A stretch of 64,000 bases of DNA from Alistipes sp. CAG:435 (GCA_000433355.1 FR893126.1:11664-75663); one strand, 5' to 3'; numbered from the stretch's first letter, positions 9,397 through 17,969 are shown. Notes: generated by a model from the letters alone, not told the origin. A program made the numbers and translations.

Positions 9397-9915
9397 ATGT
9401 ATGCGAAAATAGTGACAATATGTTTGGTTGCGTTTTTGTACGTGACAGCTGACGCACAGGACTTTTATGATGAGTTCCGGGCTAAAAGCATTGATGTGGA
9501 AGGTATGAAGATTGGTCAGAAGATGACTTACGACCAGTTTGTGGCGAAGTTCGGGAAACCAACGGAATATACCCAAAGTGATTCCGGAGAAGGTGGGGAG
9601 TCGAGTATTGACGAATATTATAAAGTTGGTCAAGACGTTTTCTATTTTCAGGATAACGGGGCTTTTAGTGGCTTTTCCATAAATGAGAATAAGTTTTCAG
9701 TCCTTACTTTGTGGATAACTGACGGGATACGCGTTGGAGATAAACTGTCAAAATTGGATAACTTCAAATATGGTAAACCCAAAGTGGCATCTTGGCTGAA
9801 ACCAGAGAATGGCTTTGTTGAATATGCCATATTCTATAATCATTTGGATGCTTTTGTGTATTTGTCAGTAAAGGATGGCGTAATTCATAATATTCGGTAT
9901 TCTGATCCAACATAG
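9397..9915 (+). CDS. Secreted tandem paralog 4 (unknown family)
   Basis: 172 residues. From 9409 for about 145 bp the DNA is almost identical to copy 1 (from about 7761), including silent positions. After that it diverges, with its own central loop (TEYTQSDSGEGGESSIDEYY). The C-terminus is IRYSDPT, like copy 1 (ISYSDPI). This mosaic pattern points to recent gene conversion or unequal exchange within the array. The next small gene starts one base after the stop. Confidence 0.75.
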   Translation: MYAKIVTICLVAFLYVTADAQDFYDEFRAKSIDVEGMKIGQKMTYDQFVAKFGKPTEYTQSDSGEGGESSIDEYYKVGQDVFYFQDNGAFSGFSINENKFSVLTLWITDGIRVGDKLSKLDNFKYGKPKVASWLKPENGFVEYAIFYNHLDAFVYLSVKDGVIHNIRYSDPT

Positions 9916-9916
9916 A

Positions 9917-10126
9917 ATGGAGATTGTTAAAACACAAAAACTATTGAGTAGTGTCCTGAATGCCAATGCCCAAAAAATCAAGGTCGATAGTCAACTTGAC
10001 AGCGTCTGGACTCCAGAGGGGGATGCGTGGTTCATGGCGGTATACAAGGATCAGATGGTGTCGTACTGTGTGGGATACAAAAATGGGAAGCGACAGGATT
10101 TCATCAAGGTCATAAGGCCTAAATGA
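9917..10126 (+). CDS. Small protein of unknown function after the paralog array
   Basis: 69 residues with no recognised domain and no signal peptide. The sequence includes VWTPEGDAWFMAVYKDQMVSY and ends DFIKVIRPK. It starts one base after paralog 4, so it could be co-translated with it, or it may be the 3' remnant of a longer gene captured with the island. No function is proposed. Confidence 0.45.
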   Translation: MEIVKTQKLLSSVLNANAQKIKVDSQLDSVWTPEGDAWFMAVYKDQMVSYCVGYKNGKRQDFIKVIRPK

Positions 10127-10138
10127 TGATGACGTTGA

Positions 10139-10209
10139 GATTGTCAGCCATCCTTCGTCCGAGTGAAACCTACACCAGCCACTGCGTCTTCGCCTTCAGT
10201 ATGAGATAA
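10139..10209 (+). pseudogene. Diverged second copy of the galM 3' end
   Basis: Still readable in frame as LRPSETYTSHCVFAFSMR-stop, against LRPGETYSSHCVFAFSVR-stop in galM. The DNA identity is roughly 80 percent, so this is an old duplicate or DNA from a related strain. It marks the right edge of the accessory island. Confidence 0.75.
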
Positions 10210-10222
10210 ATATAGGTTGCCG

Positions 10223-10257
10223 GTCAACCGAGAGGTGTCATGATCCTCTTGGTTGAC
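10223..10257. terminator. Stem-loop between the galM remnant and the O-methyltransferase
   Basis: The 13-bp arms 10223-10235 and 10245-10257 have one mismatch (a G-U pair in RNA) and a 9-nt loop. There is no strong T-run, so termination is likely but not certain. It sits at the convergent junction. Confidence 0.5.
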
Positions 10258-10261
10258 TAGC

Positions 10262-10900
10262 TTACAGTTTCCGGATGACATTGAGGCCGTCGCGGAGGGG
10301 GAGGAGAACGGACTCTACACGGGGGTCGTTGACTATGAGGTCATTGAAGGCGATGATGCCTTGGGTCTGCTTGTCTTTCGGGACGGGATCCTGCCAGAGT
10401 TTGCCGTCCCAGAGGACATCGTCGGCGAGAATGAGGCCACCAGACTTCACAAGATCGAAGACCAGATTGTAATAGGTGACATATTCACGCTTGTTGGCAT
10501 CCATGTAGACTATGTCGTAGGGGCCTTCCAGTGTGGAAAGGGTCTCGCGGGCGTCCCCGATGTGCAGGGTGATCTTGTCCGCCACCCCGGCCCTTGACCA
10601 CCCTTCGCGCATCAGATCCTCCAATTCGTCGTTGATCTCAAGGGTGTCGATGTGGCCGTCCTCCGGAAGTCCGTAGGCCATGCAGGTGGCGGAATAGCCG
10701 GTGAACGCGCCGATCTCAAGGATGCGTTTCGCCTTCGAGATCTCCACCAGCATTGTCAGCAGGCGACCCTGGACCGCCCCCGACAGCATCCGAGGGTAGT
10801 TCGTGTGGATGTTGGTCTGTTTCTCGATCCAGTCCAGGGCCTCGCTCTGGCGTGAGGAATGTTCTCTAAGATATTTGTCTGCCGGAGATTCCATATTCAT
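10262..10900 (-). CDS. SAM-dependent O-methyltransferase (COMT-like)
   Basis: 212 residues. The SAM-binding motif I is ILEIGAFTGYSA near residue 60, followed by an acidic DTLEIND segment, GDARETL, YDIVYMDANK and ILADDVLWDGK. This order is typical of the class I catechol/caffeoyl-CoA O-methyltransferase family, which often uses a divalent metal; the substrate is unknown. The start may be MNMES or the second ATG (MESPADKYL). It is followed upstream by the broken M16 peptidase gene. A decayed copy of its 3' end lies at 7187-7300. Confidence 0.9.
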   Translation of the reverse strand: MNMESPADKYLREHSSRQSEALDWIEKQTNIHTNYPRMLSGAVQGRLLTMLVEISKAKRILEIGAFTGYSATCMAYGLPEDGHIDTLEINDELEDLMREGWSRAGVADKITLHIGDARETLSTLEGPYDIVYMDANKREYVTYYNLVFDLVKSGGLILADDVLWDGKLWQDPVPKDKQTQGIIAFNDLIVNDPRVESVLLPLRDGLNVIRKL

Positions 10901-10922
10901 AAAATTTGTGGCCGCACCTTGC

Positions 10923-12198
10923 CTACAGGAAAATCAGGGAAGAGGTGCTTTCAGGGTTGAATATTCTCAAAGCTGCGTTCCTTATGCCTTCGGAGGTCAC
11001 CGCCTCGATCGCCTCAATGTTCTGCCTGTCCGTGAATATGGTTCCCAACGACACGAGGCTTTTCCCCATCGAGAGGCACTGGGACTCACCGTTGTCGGAG
11101 CTGATGGCGAGCTGGCCGAGGAACTGCTTTTTCGCGGCCTTCAGCTTGACGGAGGAATATTCCTCGTCCTGCATCTTCCGGATAACCTTCCAGATCGCAT
11201 CCAGACATTTTTCCAAGTTGCCTCGCTCGCACCCGAGACTGATTGTCATTATGCCTGATTCTGTGTACTGTGAATATGACGACTCGACACCGTAAACCCA
11301 TCCGTTTTTCTCCCGTAATAGGCTGTTCAGCAGGGGATTGGATGCCGGGCCGCCGATGACGTAATAGGCTGTTCAGCAGGGAATTGGATGCCGGTCCGCC
11401 GATGATGTTGCTCATCAGGATGGCCGCGAAACGCTCCTCTGTGTTGTCAAGCGAAGGAGCGAAGTTCCCGATGACGGCGTTGACCTCATGGTTCCTTTTC
11501 TCTACCTGCTTGTTGAAGGCGGGCTTGACCGGAATCGGGGTGACAATGCGTTCGCCACCAGTCGCGGGTTCATTTTTGAACACCTTGCCTACCAGCTTGA
11601 GCACGCTCTCCTCCAACTTTTTCTCGTCAATGTCGGCCACTATCGCAAGAGCCATATTCATTGGCACGAAATGCTCTTTTGTGAATTGCCTAAGCTCCTT
11701 GCTTGTGATCTTTTTCACACTGGCAGCCGTTCCGAGAATCGAACGCCCGAGAGGATGCCCTGCGAACAAGGCCTCCTCGAACTTGTCATAGACATCATCT
11801 GCGGGGGAGTCTTTGTAGGAGTTGATCTCGTCGATCACCACACCTTTTTCGACGGCTATCTCTTCTTCCGGGAATGTAGGGCAGGTCGCCAGCTCAAGTA
11901 GCAGGGACGCGGCCTTGCCGAGATCCTCCTTGAGAACCGTGGAATGGATCACAATCTCTTCTTTGGTGGTGAACGCGTTCAATTCGCCGCCGAGTCTGTC
12001 AAGGTAGCCGCTTATGACTTTGGCACTTTTGCGCTCGGTTCCCTTGAACAGGGTATGTTCGGTGAAATGGGCGATTCCGCTGTGGAAATCTCCCTCGTCC
12101 CTTGTTCCGCATTTGATTGTCAGTGAGCAGTATCCCACTGCGTTGCCGCTTCTTTTGACTGCATACCTCAATCCGCAGCCAACCGTCCCTACGATCAT
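10923..12198 (-). pseudogene. M16 zinc peptidase, frameshifted by a 46-bp duplication
   Basis: The 5' part (12198 down to about 11362) encodes an M16 peptidase N-domain with the inverted zinc motif H-F-T-E-H and the downstream GGELNAFTTKE segment. A 46-bp tandem duplication (11316-11361 and 11362-11407, three differences) shifts the frame. The natural C-terminal half (REKNGWVYGVES through SSLIFL) continues in another frame to the stop at 10923. Removing one repeat unit would restore a protein of about 410 residues, the usual M16B length. Its ATG overlaps the stop of the upstream gene by one base. It is either a pseudogene or a very recent lesion. Confidence 0.8.
11316..11407. repeat. 46-bp tandem duplication
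   Basis: Units 11316-11361 and 11362-11407 start with TAATAGGCTGTTCAGCAGGG and differ at three positions. 46 is not a multiple of three, so the M16 gene is frameshifted. Confidence 0.9.
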
Positions 12199-13052
12199 TA
12201 TTTCCTTAGAAGTTTGATTGCCTTGATGTCGCCGGGGAGGAATCCCTTGCCGTTTCTGGCCGTGATCTTGTGCTTTTTGAAATAGTAAAGCTCGTGGTTG
12301 TCGGAGCCGATGAGCATCTTGTAGCAGATGGATCCGTTCACGGGCTCGGAAGGGGCCACGACATAACTTACGACAGTGTTGAAGGTCCCTTCCGAGAAGA
12401 TCTCATCCACCTCGTCCTCATCTTCCTTGATGAGGATGTCCTCGTCCAGAGAACGTTTGGTCTGCTCGTCAACCTGAGGCGCGAAATCCTCTGCCCAGAA
12501 GAATATTCTTTTGATTCTCAGTCTTTTTGAGTCTTTCGCTCCGATGTTGGAATAAGCCTTCATCTCAGTGTCGGTGAGGCTGGTGGTGTGCTCCTGGATT
12601 ATCTTCAGGAAGGCCGGAAGGAGCACGAACTCGCGTCCGGACGGATCCTCGGTCGACCGGAGCGGGAAGCTTACGACCTCGAACATGTCATTGATGGACT
12701 TGTCGGCTCCTTCTCCACCCTTGACGAGGGTCAGCATGTCGATTCCCGGCTCGGATTCCCTGCGGAACTGCCCTTTGACGACCATTAGAAAATAGAAGTC
12801 CGCGTTTCCCTTGAGGTTCTGGAATTCCTCGTTAGAGCAGAATTCGTAAGGGGAGACCGTCCATGTCGCGGCCACGCTTTCCTTGACGGCTTCGTCCAGA
12901 AATTCGTCACCGGTGAGGACAACCTTTGTTGTCTTGGATGTGAAATCCTTCAGTTTCTCCCTTCTTGTCGTGATCTGTGCCTGACCTAAGGCATCGGTGG
13001 TCAGAAGCAGCCCGGCGATGGCCAAGGCAAGTATTTGAATGAATCGTCTCAT
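12198..13052 (-). CDS. Secreted protein of unknown function
   Basis: 284 residues with an N-terminal signal peptide (IQILALAIAGLLLTTDALGQ). I recognise no domain. The protein contains an acidic stretch near residue 210 (DEDILIKEDEDEVDEIF) and an alternating hydrophobic pattern that suggests beta structure. It is translationally coupled to the M16 peptidase gene by a one-base stop/start overlap (TAATG on the minus strand), so it may act with an exported peptidase. Confidence 0.7.
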   Translation of the reverse strand: MRRFIQILALAIAGLLLTTDALGQAQITTRREKLKDFTSKTTKVVLTGDEFLDEAVKESVAATWTVSPYEFCSNEEFQNLKGNADFYFLMVVKGQFRRESEPGIDMLTLVKGGEGADKSINDMFEVVSFPLRSTEDPSGREFVLLPAFLKIIQEHTTSLTDTEMKAYSNIGAKDSKRLRIKRIFFWAEDFAPQVDEQTKRSLDEDILIKEDEDEVDEIFSEGTFNTVVSYVVAPSEPVNGSICYKMLIGSDNHELYYFKKHKITARNGKGFLPGDIKAIKLLRK

Positions 13053-13162
13053 GTCTTGCAGCTGTTTGTTTTTCAGTTTGTTTATTCAATATTGCATTGG
13101 GGGGTACGGGCTTTGCCGTTGCTCGCGCCGACAAAAAACTCCATACTTCATGCCTCACGACA

Positions 13163-13170
13163 CAAATGTA
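13163..13170 (-). promoter_or_regulatory. -7 promoter box (TACATTTG on minus)
   Basis: Matches TAnnTTTG on the minus strand, about 110 bp before the start of the secreted protein at 13052. It lies back to back with the dnaX promoter box 13 bp away. Confidence 0.5.
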
Positions 13171-13182
13171 CGAAATATTGCG

Positions 13183-13190
13183 TAAATTTG
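13183..13190 (+). promoter_or_regulatory. -7 promoter box (TAAATTTGC) for dnaX
   Basis: Exact TAnnTTTGC match 50 bp before the dnaX ATG at 13241. Confidence 0.6.
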
Positions 13191-13240
13191 CCTTACAAAA
13201 CTTGGTGCGGACAACCACTCCCTAAGATTTGAACGCTGTT

Positions 13241-15190
13241 ATGTCTGAATACATCGTATCGGCAAGAAAATATCGTCCTGACTCGTTCGAGTCCCTTATC
13301 GGTCAGGACAACATAGCCCAGACCCTGAAGAACTCCATCATCAGGGGGAAACTGGCGCACGCCTACCTGTTCTGCGGGCCGCGCGGAGTGGGGAAGACAA
13401 CCACGGCCAGGATATTCGCAAAGGCCATCAATTGCTCCAATCCTTCGCCGGATATGGAGCCTTGCGGCGAGTGTGAGTCCTGCCGGTCCTTCCAGGAAGG
13501 GCGGTCCTATTGTATTCACGAATTGGACGCCGCGTCCAACAACGGTGTTGATGACATCAAGAACCTGATGGACCAGGTGCAGATTCCTCCGCAGGTGGGA
13601 AAGTACAGCGTTTACATCATAGACGAGGTCCACATGCTTTCTACCGCGGCTTTCAACGCGTTTCTCAAGACGTTGGAGGAGCCGCCGGCACACGCCATAT
13701 TCATTCTTGCCACGACCGAGAAGCATAAGATTCTGCCGACGATCCTTTCGCGTTGCCAGACCTACGATTTCAACAGGATCTCGGTGCCGGACATCGTCAG
13801 CAACCTTAGGATGATAGCGGGGAAGGAGGGTGTGAATATTGATGATGAGTCCTTGCATGTGATAGCGCAGAAAGCCGACGGGGCTATGCGTGACGCGCTT
13901 ACGATCTTTGACCAGACGGTGGCGTTCTGCGGGACCGATGTGAAGTACGAGGAGGTTTTGAAGAACCTCAATGTGCTTGATTATGACTATAGTTTCAATC
14001 TCGTGGACGCTTTTCTGGCGGGGGACTACGGCTCCGCGTTGCTGAAGTTCGATGAGATTCTTTCCAAAGGGTTCAACGCATTGCATTTCTGCGCTGCTTT
14101 GAGTTCGCATTTCCGGGACTTGATGGTGACGAAGAACGGCGGGCTTGAGGCTTTGCTGGAATTGCCGGATTCGCTGAAGAAGAGGTATGAGGAGCAGGCC
14201 TCCAGGTGTTCGCTGAAGTTTTTGTACGATGCGTTGAGTGTCACTTCCGCTTGCGAGGCTGGGTATAAACAGGCTGTGAATCCTCGGCTTCATATTGAGT
14301 TCGCCTTGATGAAGCTTAGTTTCCTGATAAAGGCTCCGGATGCTGGAACGGCCAAGGTTGCTGTGGGGACGGCATCCGCCGGCAGCGGTTCACCAGACTT
14401 CCGCGCTTCGCGCTCCATCCCGTCACCTGCGCCGCAGGTGACACCCGTTCACGGGGCCACGGGCGGCCACGGCCTGACTGAACCGCAGTCGGCGGACGCC
14501 GCACGGGAACCGGGAGCGGTCGGGGCGGTCGCTGAGCCTGTGGTTCGACAAAACTCACCAACCATCGAAGCGGCTTCGGATAGGCCTATTGAAAGTGCGG
14601 TCTCTTCGACAAGCTCGGTGACCGAAACCGCTGACTCGGCGACCGGAAATGATGTGGCTGTAGAGAATGTTGGTTCGCAGGCCATTGCTGAGGAGAATCC
14701 CGCCCCGAGGACGAGAAGGAAGCCGGTGAAGACCGGGGTGTCCTTGTCACTCAATTCGATGATCGAGGAGGAAGAGAACAAGAAAGTCGTCAAGGAGGCC
14801 GCACCGGTCGCTGACGTGATCCCGGATGACGATGCGGTGCTGGAGGCCTGGAAGACAATCCCGGCCGAGAACGCTTCAAGCCCGAGACTCGCCAACACCC
14901 TTCAGAACGCGGAGGTCGGCATCGAGACGAAGGACGGCTACAAGATGTTGACATTCAAGGTCAGCAACGCCGCACAGGAAAAATGGATCCGGGAGAACCG
15001 GCTCATGGTTCTGGAAGGAAATTTGCGGAAGAAGGTTGGATCTTCAAGAATCCGTCTTGAAGTGGGTGTGCTGCCGATTGAGGACAAAGGTGTACAGCCC
15101 TATACCGATCAGGAAAAGGCCACCGTCCTGATGGGACAGAACGGGGAGGTGCAGAACCTGGTCAAGGATTTCGGCCTTGAGACAAGATAA
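13241..15190 (+). CDS. dnaX: DNA polymerase III subunit gamma/tau
   Basis: The clamp-loader ATPase of the replisome; 649 residues from the ATG at 13241 (MSEYIVSARKYRP). Walker A is GPRGVGKTTTA at about residues 46-56. A zinc module with CSN...PCGECESC lies near 65-81, the Walker B/DExH equivalent is IDEVHMLS, and the SRC motif follows. After the collar domain, a low-complexity linker at about residues 366-500 is encoded by DNA packed with dispersed repeats and palindromes (14420-14623). A conserved C-terminal tau-like domain follows. lptB starts 26 bp downstream. Confidence 0.96.
   Translation: MSEYIVSARKYRPDSFESLIGQDNIAQTLKNSIIRGKLAHAYLFCGPRGVGKTTTARIFAKAINCSNPSPDMEPCGECESCRSFQEGRSYCIHELDAASNNGVDDIKNLMDQVQIPPQVGKYSVYIIDEVHMLSTAAFNAFLKTLEEPPAHAIFILATTEKHKILPTILSRCQTYDFNRISVPDIVSNLRMIAGKEGVNIDDESLHVIAQKADGAMRDALTIFDQTVAFCGTDVKYEEVLKNLNVLDYDYSFNLVDAFLAGDYGSALLKFDEILSKGFNALHFCAALSSHFRDLMVTKNGGLEALLELPDSLKKRYEEQASRCSLKFLYDALSVTSACEAGYKQAVNPRLHIEFALMKLSFLIKAPDAGTAKVAVGTASAGSGSPDFRASRSIPSPAPQVTPVHGATGGHGLTEPQSADAAREPGAVGAVAEPVVRQNSPTIEAASDRPIESAVSSTSSVTETADSATGNDVAVENVGSQAIAEENPAPRTRRKPVKTGVSLSLNSMIEEEENKKVVKEAAPVADVIPDDDAVLEAWKTIPAENASSPRLANTLQNAEVGIETKDGYKMLTFKVSNAAQEKWIRENRLMVLEGNLRKKVGSSRIRLEVGVLPIEDKGVQPYTDQEKATVLMGQNGEVQNLVKDFGLETR
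14422..14442. repeat. Perfect 21-bp palindrome inside dnaX
   Basis: Arms GTCACCTGCG and CGCAGGTGAC flank a single C. It lies in the linker-coding part of dnaX and could form a strong hairpin in the message. Confidence 0.85.
14527..14563. repeat. 20-bp dispersed repeat, copy d (head-to-head pair, inside dnaX)
   Basis: GGTCGCTGAGCCTGT is the reverse complement of the consensus right half. It is followed by TTCGACAAAACTCACCAACC, a diverged forward copy. Confidence 0.6.
14604..14623 (+). repeat. 20-bp dispersed repeat, copy e (inside dnaX)
   Basis: CTTCGACAAGCTCGGTGACC, 17 of 20 identical to the consensus CTTCGACAGGCTCAGCGACC. It is read in frame within the linker. Confidence 0.7.
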
Positions 15191-15216
15191 TGATTGACAA
15201 TTAGATTTGAGATAAG

Positions 15217-16035
15217 ATGAAACTTCATTGCGAGAACCTCGTCAAGAAATATGGCATCAGAACTGTCGTGAAAGGCGTTTCGATGGAGATTAACCAGGGA
15301 GAGATTGTTGGCTTCCTCGGTCCTAACGGAGCAGGGAAGACCACCAGTTTCTATATGATCACCGGACAGATTGTCCCGAACGGAGGACGTGTGTTCCTTG
15401 ATGATGAGGACATCACCGAGCTTCCTATGTACAAAAGAGCTCAGAAAGGAGTCGGCTATCTGCCGCAGGAGGCTTCCGTGTTCCGCAAGATGTCTGTGGA
15501 GGACAACATAATGTCCGTGATGGAGATGTCGGATATGTCCAAGGCGGAGAGGCAGGAGAGACTTGAGGATCTGATCAATGAGTTCAATCTCTCGAAGGTG
15601 CGCAAGAGCCTTGGAATCCAGTTGTCCGGAGGTGAGAGACGACGCTGCGAGATCGCCCGCGCCCTTGCCATCGACCCGAAGTTCATCCTGTTGGATGAAC
15701 CGTTCGCCGGTGTGGATCCTATAGCCGTGGAGGACATCCAGTTCATCATCGCGAAACTGAAGTACAAGGACATCGGTGTCATCATCACCGACCACAATGT
15801 GGGTGAGACTTTGGCGATCACGGACCGCGCCTACCTGCTTTACGAGGGCACAATCCTCCAGCAGGGCACTCCGGAAGCCCTCGCCGCCGACGAGGACGTC
15901 CGCACCAAATACCTCGGTTCCGGCTTCGTCCTGAAGAAGTCCGTCTCCGTAGAGCGCGCCAAAGCCGAACATGCTGCCCTTGAGGTCGCCCGAGCCGCCA
16001 AGGCAGCCTCAGCCGCTGACTCGGCTGAGGGGTAA
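15217..16035 (+). CDS. lptB: LPS export ABC transporter ATPase LptB
   Basis: The cytoplasmic ATPase that powers LptFG-mediated extraction of lipopolysaccharide from the inner membrane; 272 residues. Walker A is GPNGAGKTT (35-43), the signature is LSGGERRR near 140, and Walker B is [13 protein letters not shown] near 160; the switch His is in ITDHNVGE. The family is usually about 240-250 residues. Here an Ala-rich tail of about 25 residues is added after the conserved KYLGSGFVL end. The last codons form an 8-bp inverted repeat (16007-16014 and 16023-16030). Confidence 0.93.
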   Translation: MKLHCENLVKKYGIRTVVKGVSMEINQGEIVGFLGPNGAGKTTSFYMITGQIVPNGGRVFLDDEDITELPMYKRAQKGVGYLPQEASVFRKMSVEDNIMSVMEMSDMSKAERQERLEDLINEFNLSKVRKSLGIQLSGGERRRCEIARALAIDPKFILLDEPFAGVDPIAVEDIQFIIAKLKYKDIGVIITDHNVGETLAITDRAYLLYEGTILQQGTPEALAADEDVRTKYLGSGFVLKKSVSVERAKAEHAALEVARAAKAASAADSAEG

Positions 16036-16327
16036 TATTCATACGCTTTATCCCAACAGGCCTTCCTTGAAAGACCCTGAACACATCGTCCTTGAAGCGC
16101 TCCTTGTCGAACCAGGCAGCCTTCTTCGAGAGACGGTCAAGGTTTGAGAGGGGCTCCACCACCTTCCTCGCTATGGTACGCTTCGTCTCCTCGTCTGTGG
16201 AACGCATCATACTCCTCAAAGTCTATCTTGAATCTTCACGTTATTAATTAAGGGCAAGGCCAGATTAAGTGTACGGTCAGAGGATCATAAACATGTGATA
16301 GTGCTCCAGTTGAGGGCAAAAACACCT
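16036..16327. other. Intergenic region with a possible minus-strand coding remnant
   Basis: Between lptB and the transporter gene. On the minus strand, about 16213 down to 16050 reads as a protein-like stretch beginning MMRSTDEETKRTIARKVV with WFDKERFKDDVFRVFQ. It then runs into lptB antisense without its own stop. It may be the 5' remnant of a lost gene; I do not recognise the family. The rest (about 16220-16327) is AT-rich with no clear feature. Confidence 0.3.
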
Positions 16328-16365
16328 ACGACGGCAGCATTATAAGGAGAAAATGCTGCCGTCGT
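16313..16365 (-). terminator. Rho-independent terminator of the minus-strand transporter
   Basis: A perfect 13-bp stem (16328-16340 with 16353-16365, loop 12 nt). On the minus strand it is followed by a T5 run in the 16313-16322 stretch. It lies 54 bp past the stop of the transporter at 16419. Confidence 0.75.
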
Positions 16366-16418
16366 GAGATGTGAAGGCCTCGTGTATACCGTCAAAGGCC
16401 GTCCTCATTGATTGGTTA

Positions 16419-17819
16419 TTATTTCTCCGTCTCGGTGATTTCGGCCATGACCTTTTCGGCTTTGGCGTAACCATCAGCGGGGGCCTTCCACATAAAGGCC
16501 ACAACGGCGGCTCCCACGAGGCCTATGATCACGGAGACGAGGAATACGGAGTCCCAGCCGAAATGCTCGGCGAGGTAGCCGAATGTCACACCGGAGATGG
16601 CTGTGCTGGCGTACCCGAATATTCCCAAGATGCCGTTTGCGGTGGCGCAGGCGTGCTTGGTGGCCTGCTGGGAGGCGGAGGTGCCGAGAAGAGCCTGCGG
16701 ACCGTAGATGAAGAAGCTGGAAAGGCAGATGAATATGGCGGAGAGCCACGGCATTCCGGCAGGGGACTTCCAGAACAGGAAGAACGACAGGGTGGCGCCG
16801 ACCGTGCAGATGAAGCAGGTCCTGTGCGCGCGGCTCTTCATGAACTTGTCCGTGAACCATCCGGCCAGCAGCATTCCGGCGATGCCTCCGACCAGCTCGG
16901 ACGCGGCCACGACAGTGCCTGCGGTGGAGATCTCCATGCCCTTGTACTGTGTCAGGAAGGTCGCGCCCCAGTCAAGGATCGTGAAACGGACCACATATAT
17001 GCAGAAGTTGGACACTGCAAGGATCCAGATCAGAGGGTTGGCGAACACCATACGGTTGACGAAAGACTTGAATGACTTTCCGGACATATTGTCGGCCAAT
17101 GAAGCGTCGGAGGTTTTATCTTCAGATTTCTCGTCCTTGTCCATGTCCTCGATTTCAGGAAGTCCTACGGACGATGGCGTATCCTTCAATGTGAAGAACA
17201 ACGCGACGGCGCCCACGAGGGCGATGGCGGCGGGAACAGCGAAGCAAAGCTGCCATGCGCTGTAGCCGTAGTGCTTCAGGAGGAATCCGCAGATCACGCT
17301 GATGAGTCCGGCTCCGATGGAGTGGGAAGCGTTCCAGATGGACTGCTTGGTGGCAAGCTCGGAAGGCCTGATCCAGTGGCACATGAGACTGATGCACGGT
17401 GGCACTCCCATGCCCTGGAAATAGCCGTTGAGAACCCATAATGCACCTATGATATAGACCAGCGTCATCGTGGCCTTGCCCTCGGTGTCCAGCACATTCA
17501 TGAACGAGTTCATGGACGGGCTGAAGCATATGACAAGATTGGTCACGGCTGACAACACGAGGCCGAGGGACATGAGCTTCCTGCGGCTGAACCTGTCGGC
17601 CAGAAAACCGTTGACGAAGCGGGATATTCCATAGATGATGCCATTCAGGGTCAGGAATATACCCAACTGGACCTTGGATATTCCCAATTCCGCCTCAAGC
17701 GCCGGCATGACCACGCTGAAATGCTTCCTGACAAAGTAATATAGCGCATACCCTATCATCAATGTGATCAGAGTGCGCCACTGCCAGTAGTTATACTTCT
17801 TTTCTGTCTGCTTGTCCAT
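16419..17819 (-). CDS. MFS organophosphate:phosphate antiporter (GlpT/UhpT family)
   Basis: 466 residues with twelve predicted membrane helices. Family features are YWQWRTLITLMIGYALYYFVRK at the N-terminus, the GISRFVNGFLADRFSRR loop between helices 2 and 3, and YFQGMGVPPC in helix 4. Members exchange glycerol-3-phosphate or hexose phosphates for inorganic phosphate. The substrate cannot be fixed here; UhpC-like sensing is also possible. It is divergent from a paralog at 18002 and has its own promoter and terminator. Confidence 0.85.
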   Translation of the reverse strand: MDKQTEKKYNYWQWRTLITLMIGYALYYFVRKHFSVVMPALEAELGISKVQLGIFLTLNGIIYGISRFVNGFLADRFSRRKLMSLGLVLSAVTNLVICFSPSMNSFMNVLDTEGKATMTLVYIIGALWVLNGYFQGMGVPPCISLMCHWIRPSELATKQSIWNASHSIGAGLISVICGFLLKHYGYSAWQLCFAVPAAIALVGAVALFFTLKDTPSSVGLPEIEDMDKDEKSEDKTSDASLADNMSGKSFKSFVNRMVFANPLIWILAVSNFCIYVVRFTILDWGATFLTQYKGMEISTAGTVVAASELVGGIAGMLLAGWFTDKFMKSRAHRTCFICTVGATLSFFLFWKSPAGMPWLSAIFICLSSFFIYGPQALLGTSASQQATKHACATANGILGIFGYASTAISGVTFGYLAEHFGWDSVFLVSVIIGLVGAAVVAFMWKAPADGYAKAEKVMAEITETEK

Positions 17820-17913
17820 AATATTCGTTCATTAATATGTGATCCCTGTCCGGCACGCGTCACTGTTGCCTGGGGGCTGGAGAAGGCGGCGCCGGTGTTG
17901 TGCGATATGGCGG

Positions 17914-17921
17914 CAAATGTA
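17914..17921 (-). promoter_or_regulatory. -7 promoter box (TACATTTG on minus)
   Basis: TAnnTTTG match on the minus strand, about 95 bp before the ATG of the transporter at 17819. Confidence 0.5.
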
Positions 17922-17961
17922 GGGATTTTTCGGAGATATTCAATAATTGGCCGAAAAAGGC

Positions 17962-17969
17962 TATCTTTG
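17962..17969 (+). promoter_or_regulatory. -7 promoter box (TATCTTTG)
   Basis: TAnnTTTG match 32 bp before the ATG at 18002, divergent from the minus-strand box at 17914. Confidence 0.55.

Noticed and set aside
11086..12198. A complete 370-residue M16 peptidase
   Set aside because: The last 90 or so residues are the product of the frameshift after the 46-bp duplication; the true C-terminal half lies in another frame to 10923.
13241..15190. Programmed frameshift site in dnaX
   Set aside because: I found no A-rich slippery heptamer in the linker, so there is no direct support for a gamma product.
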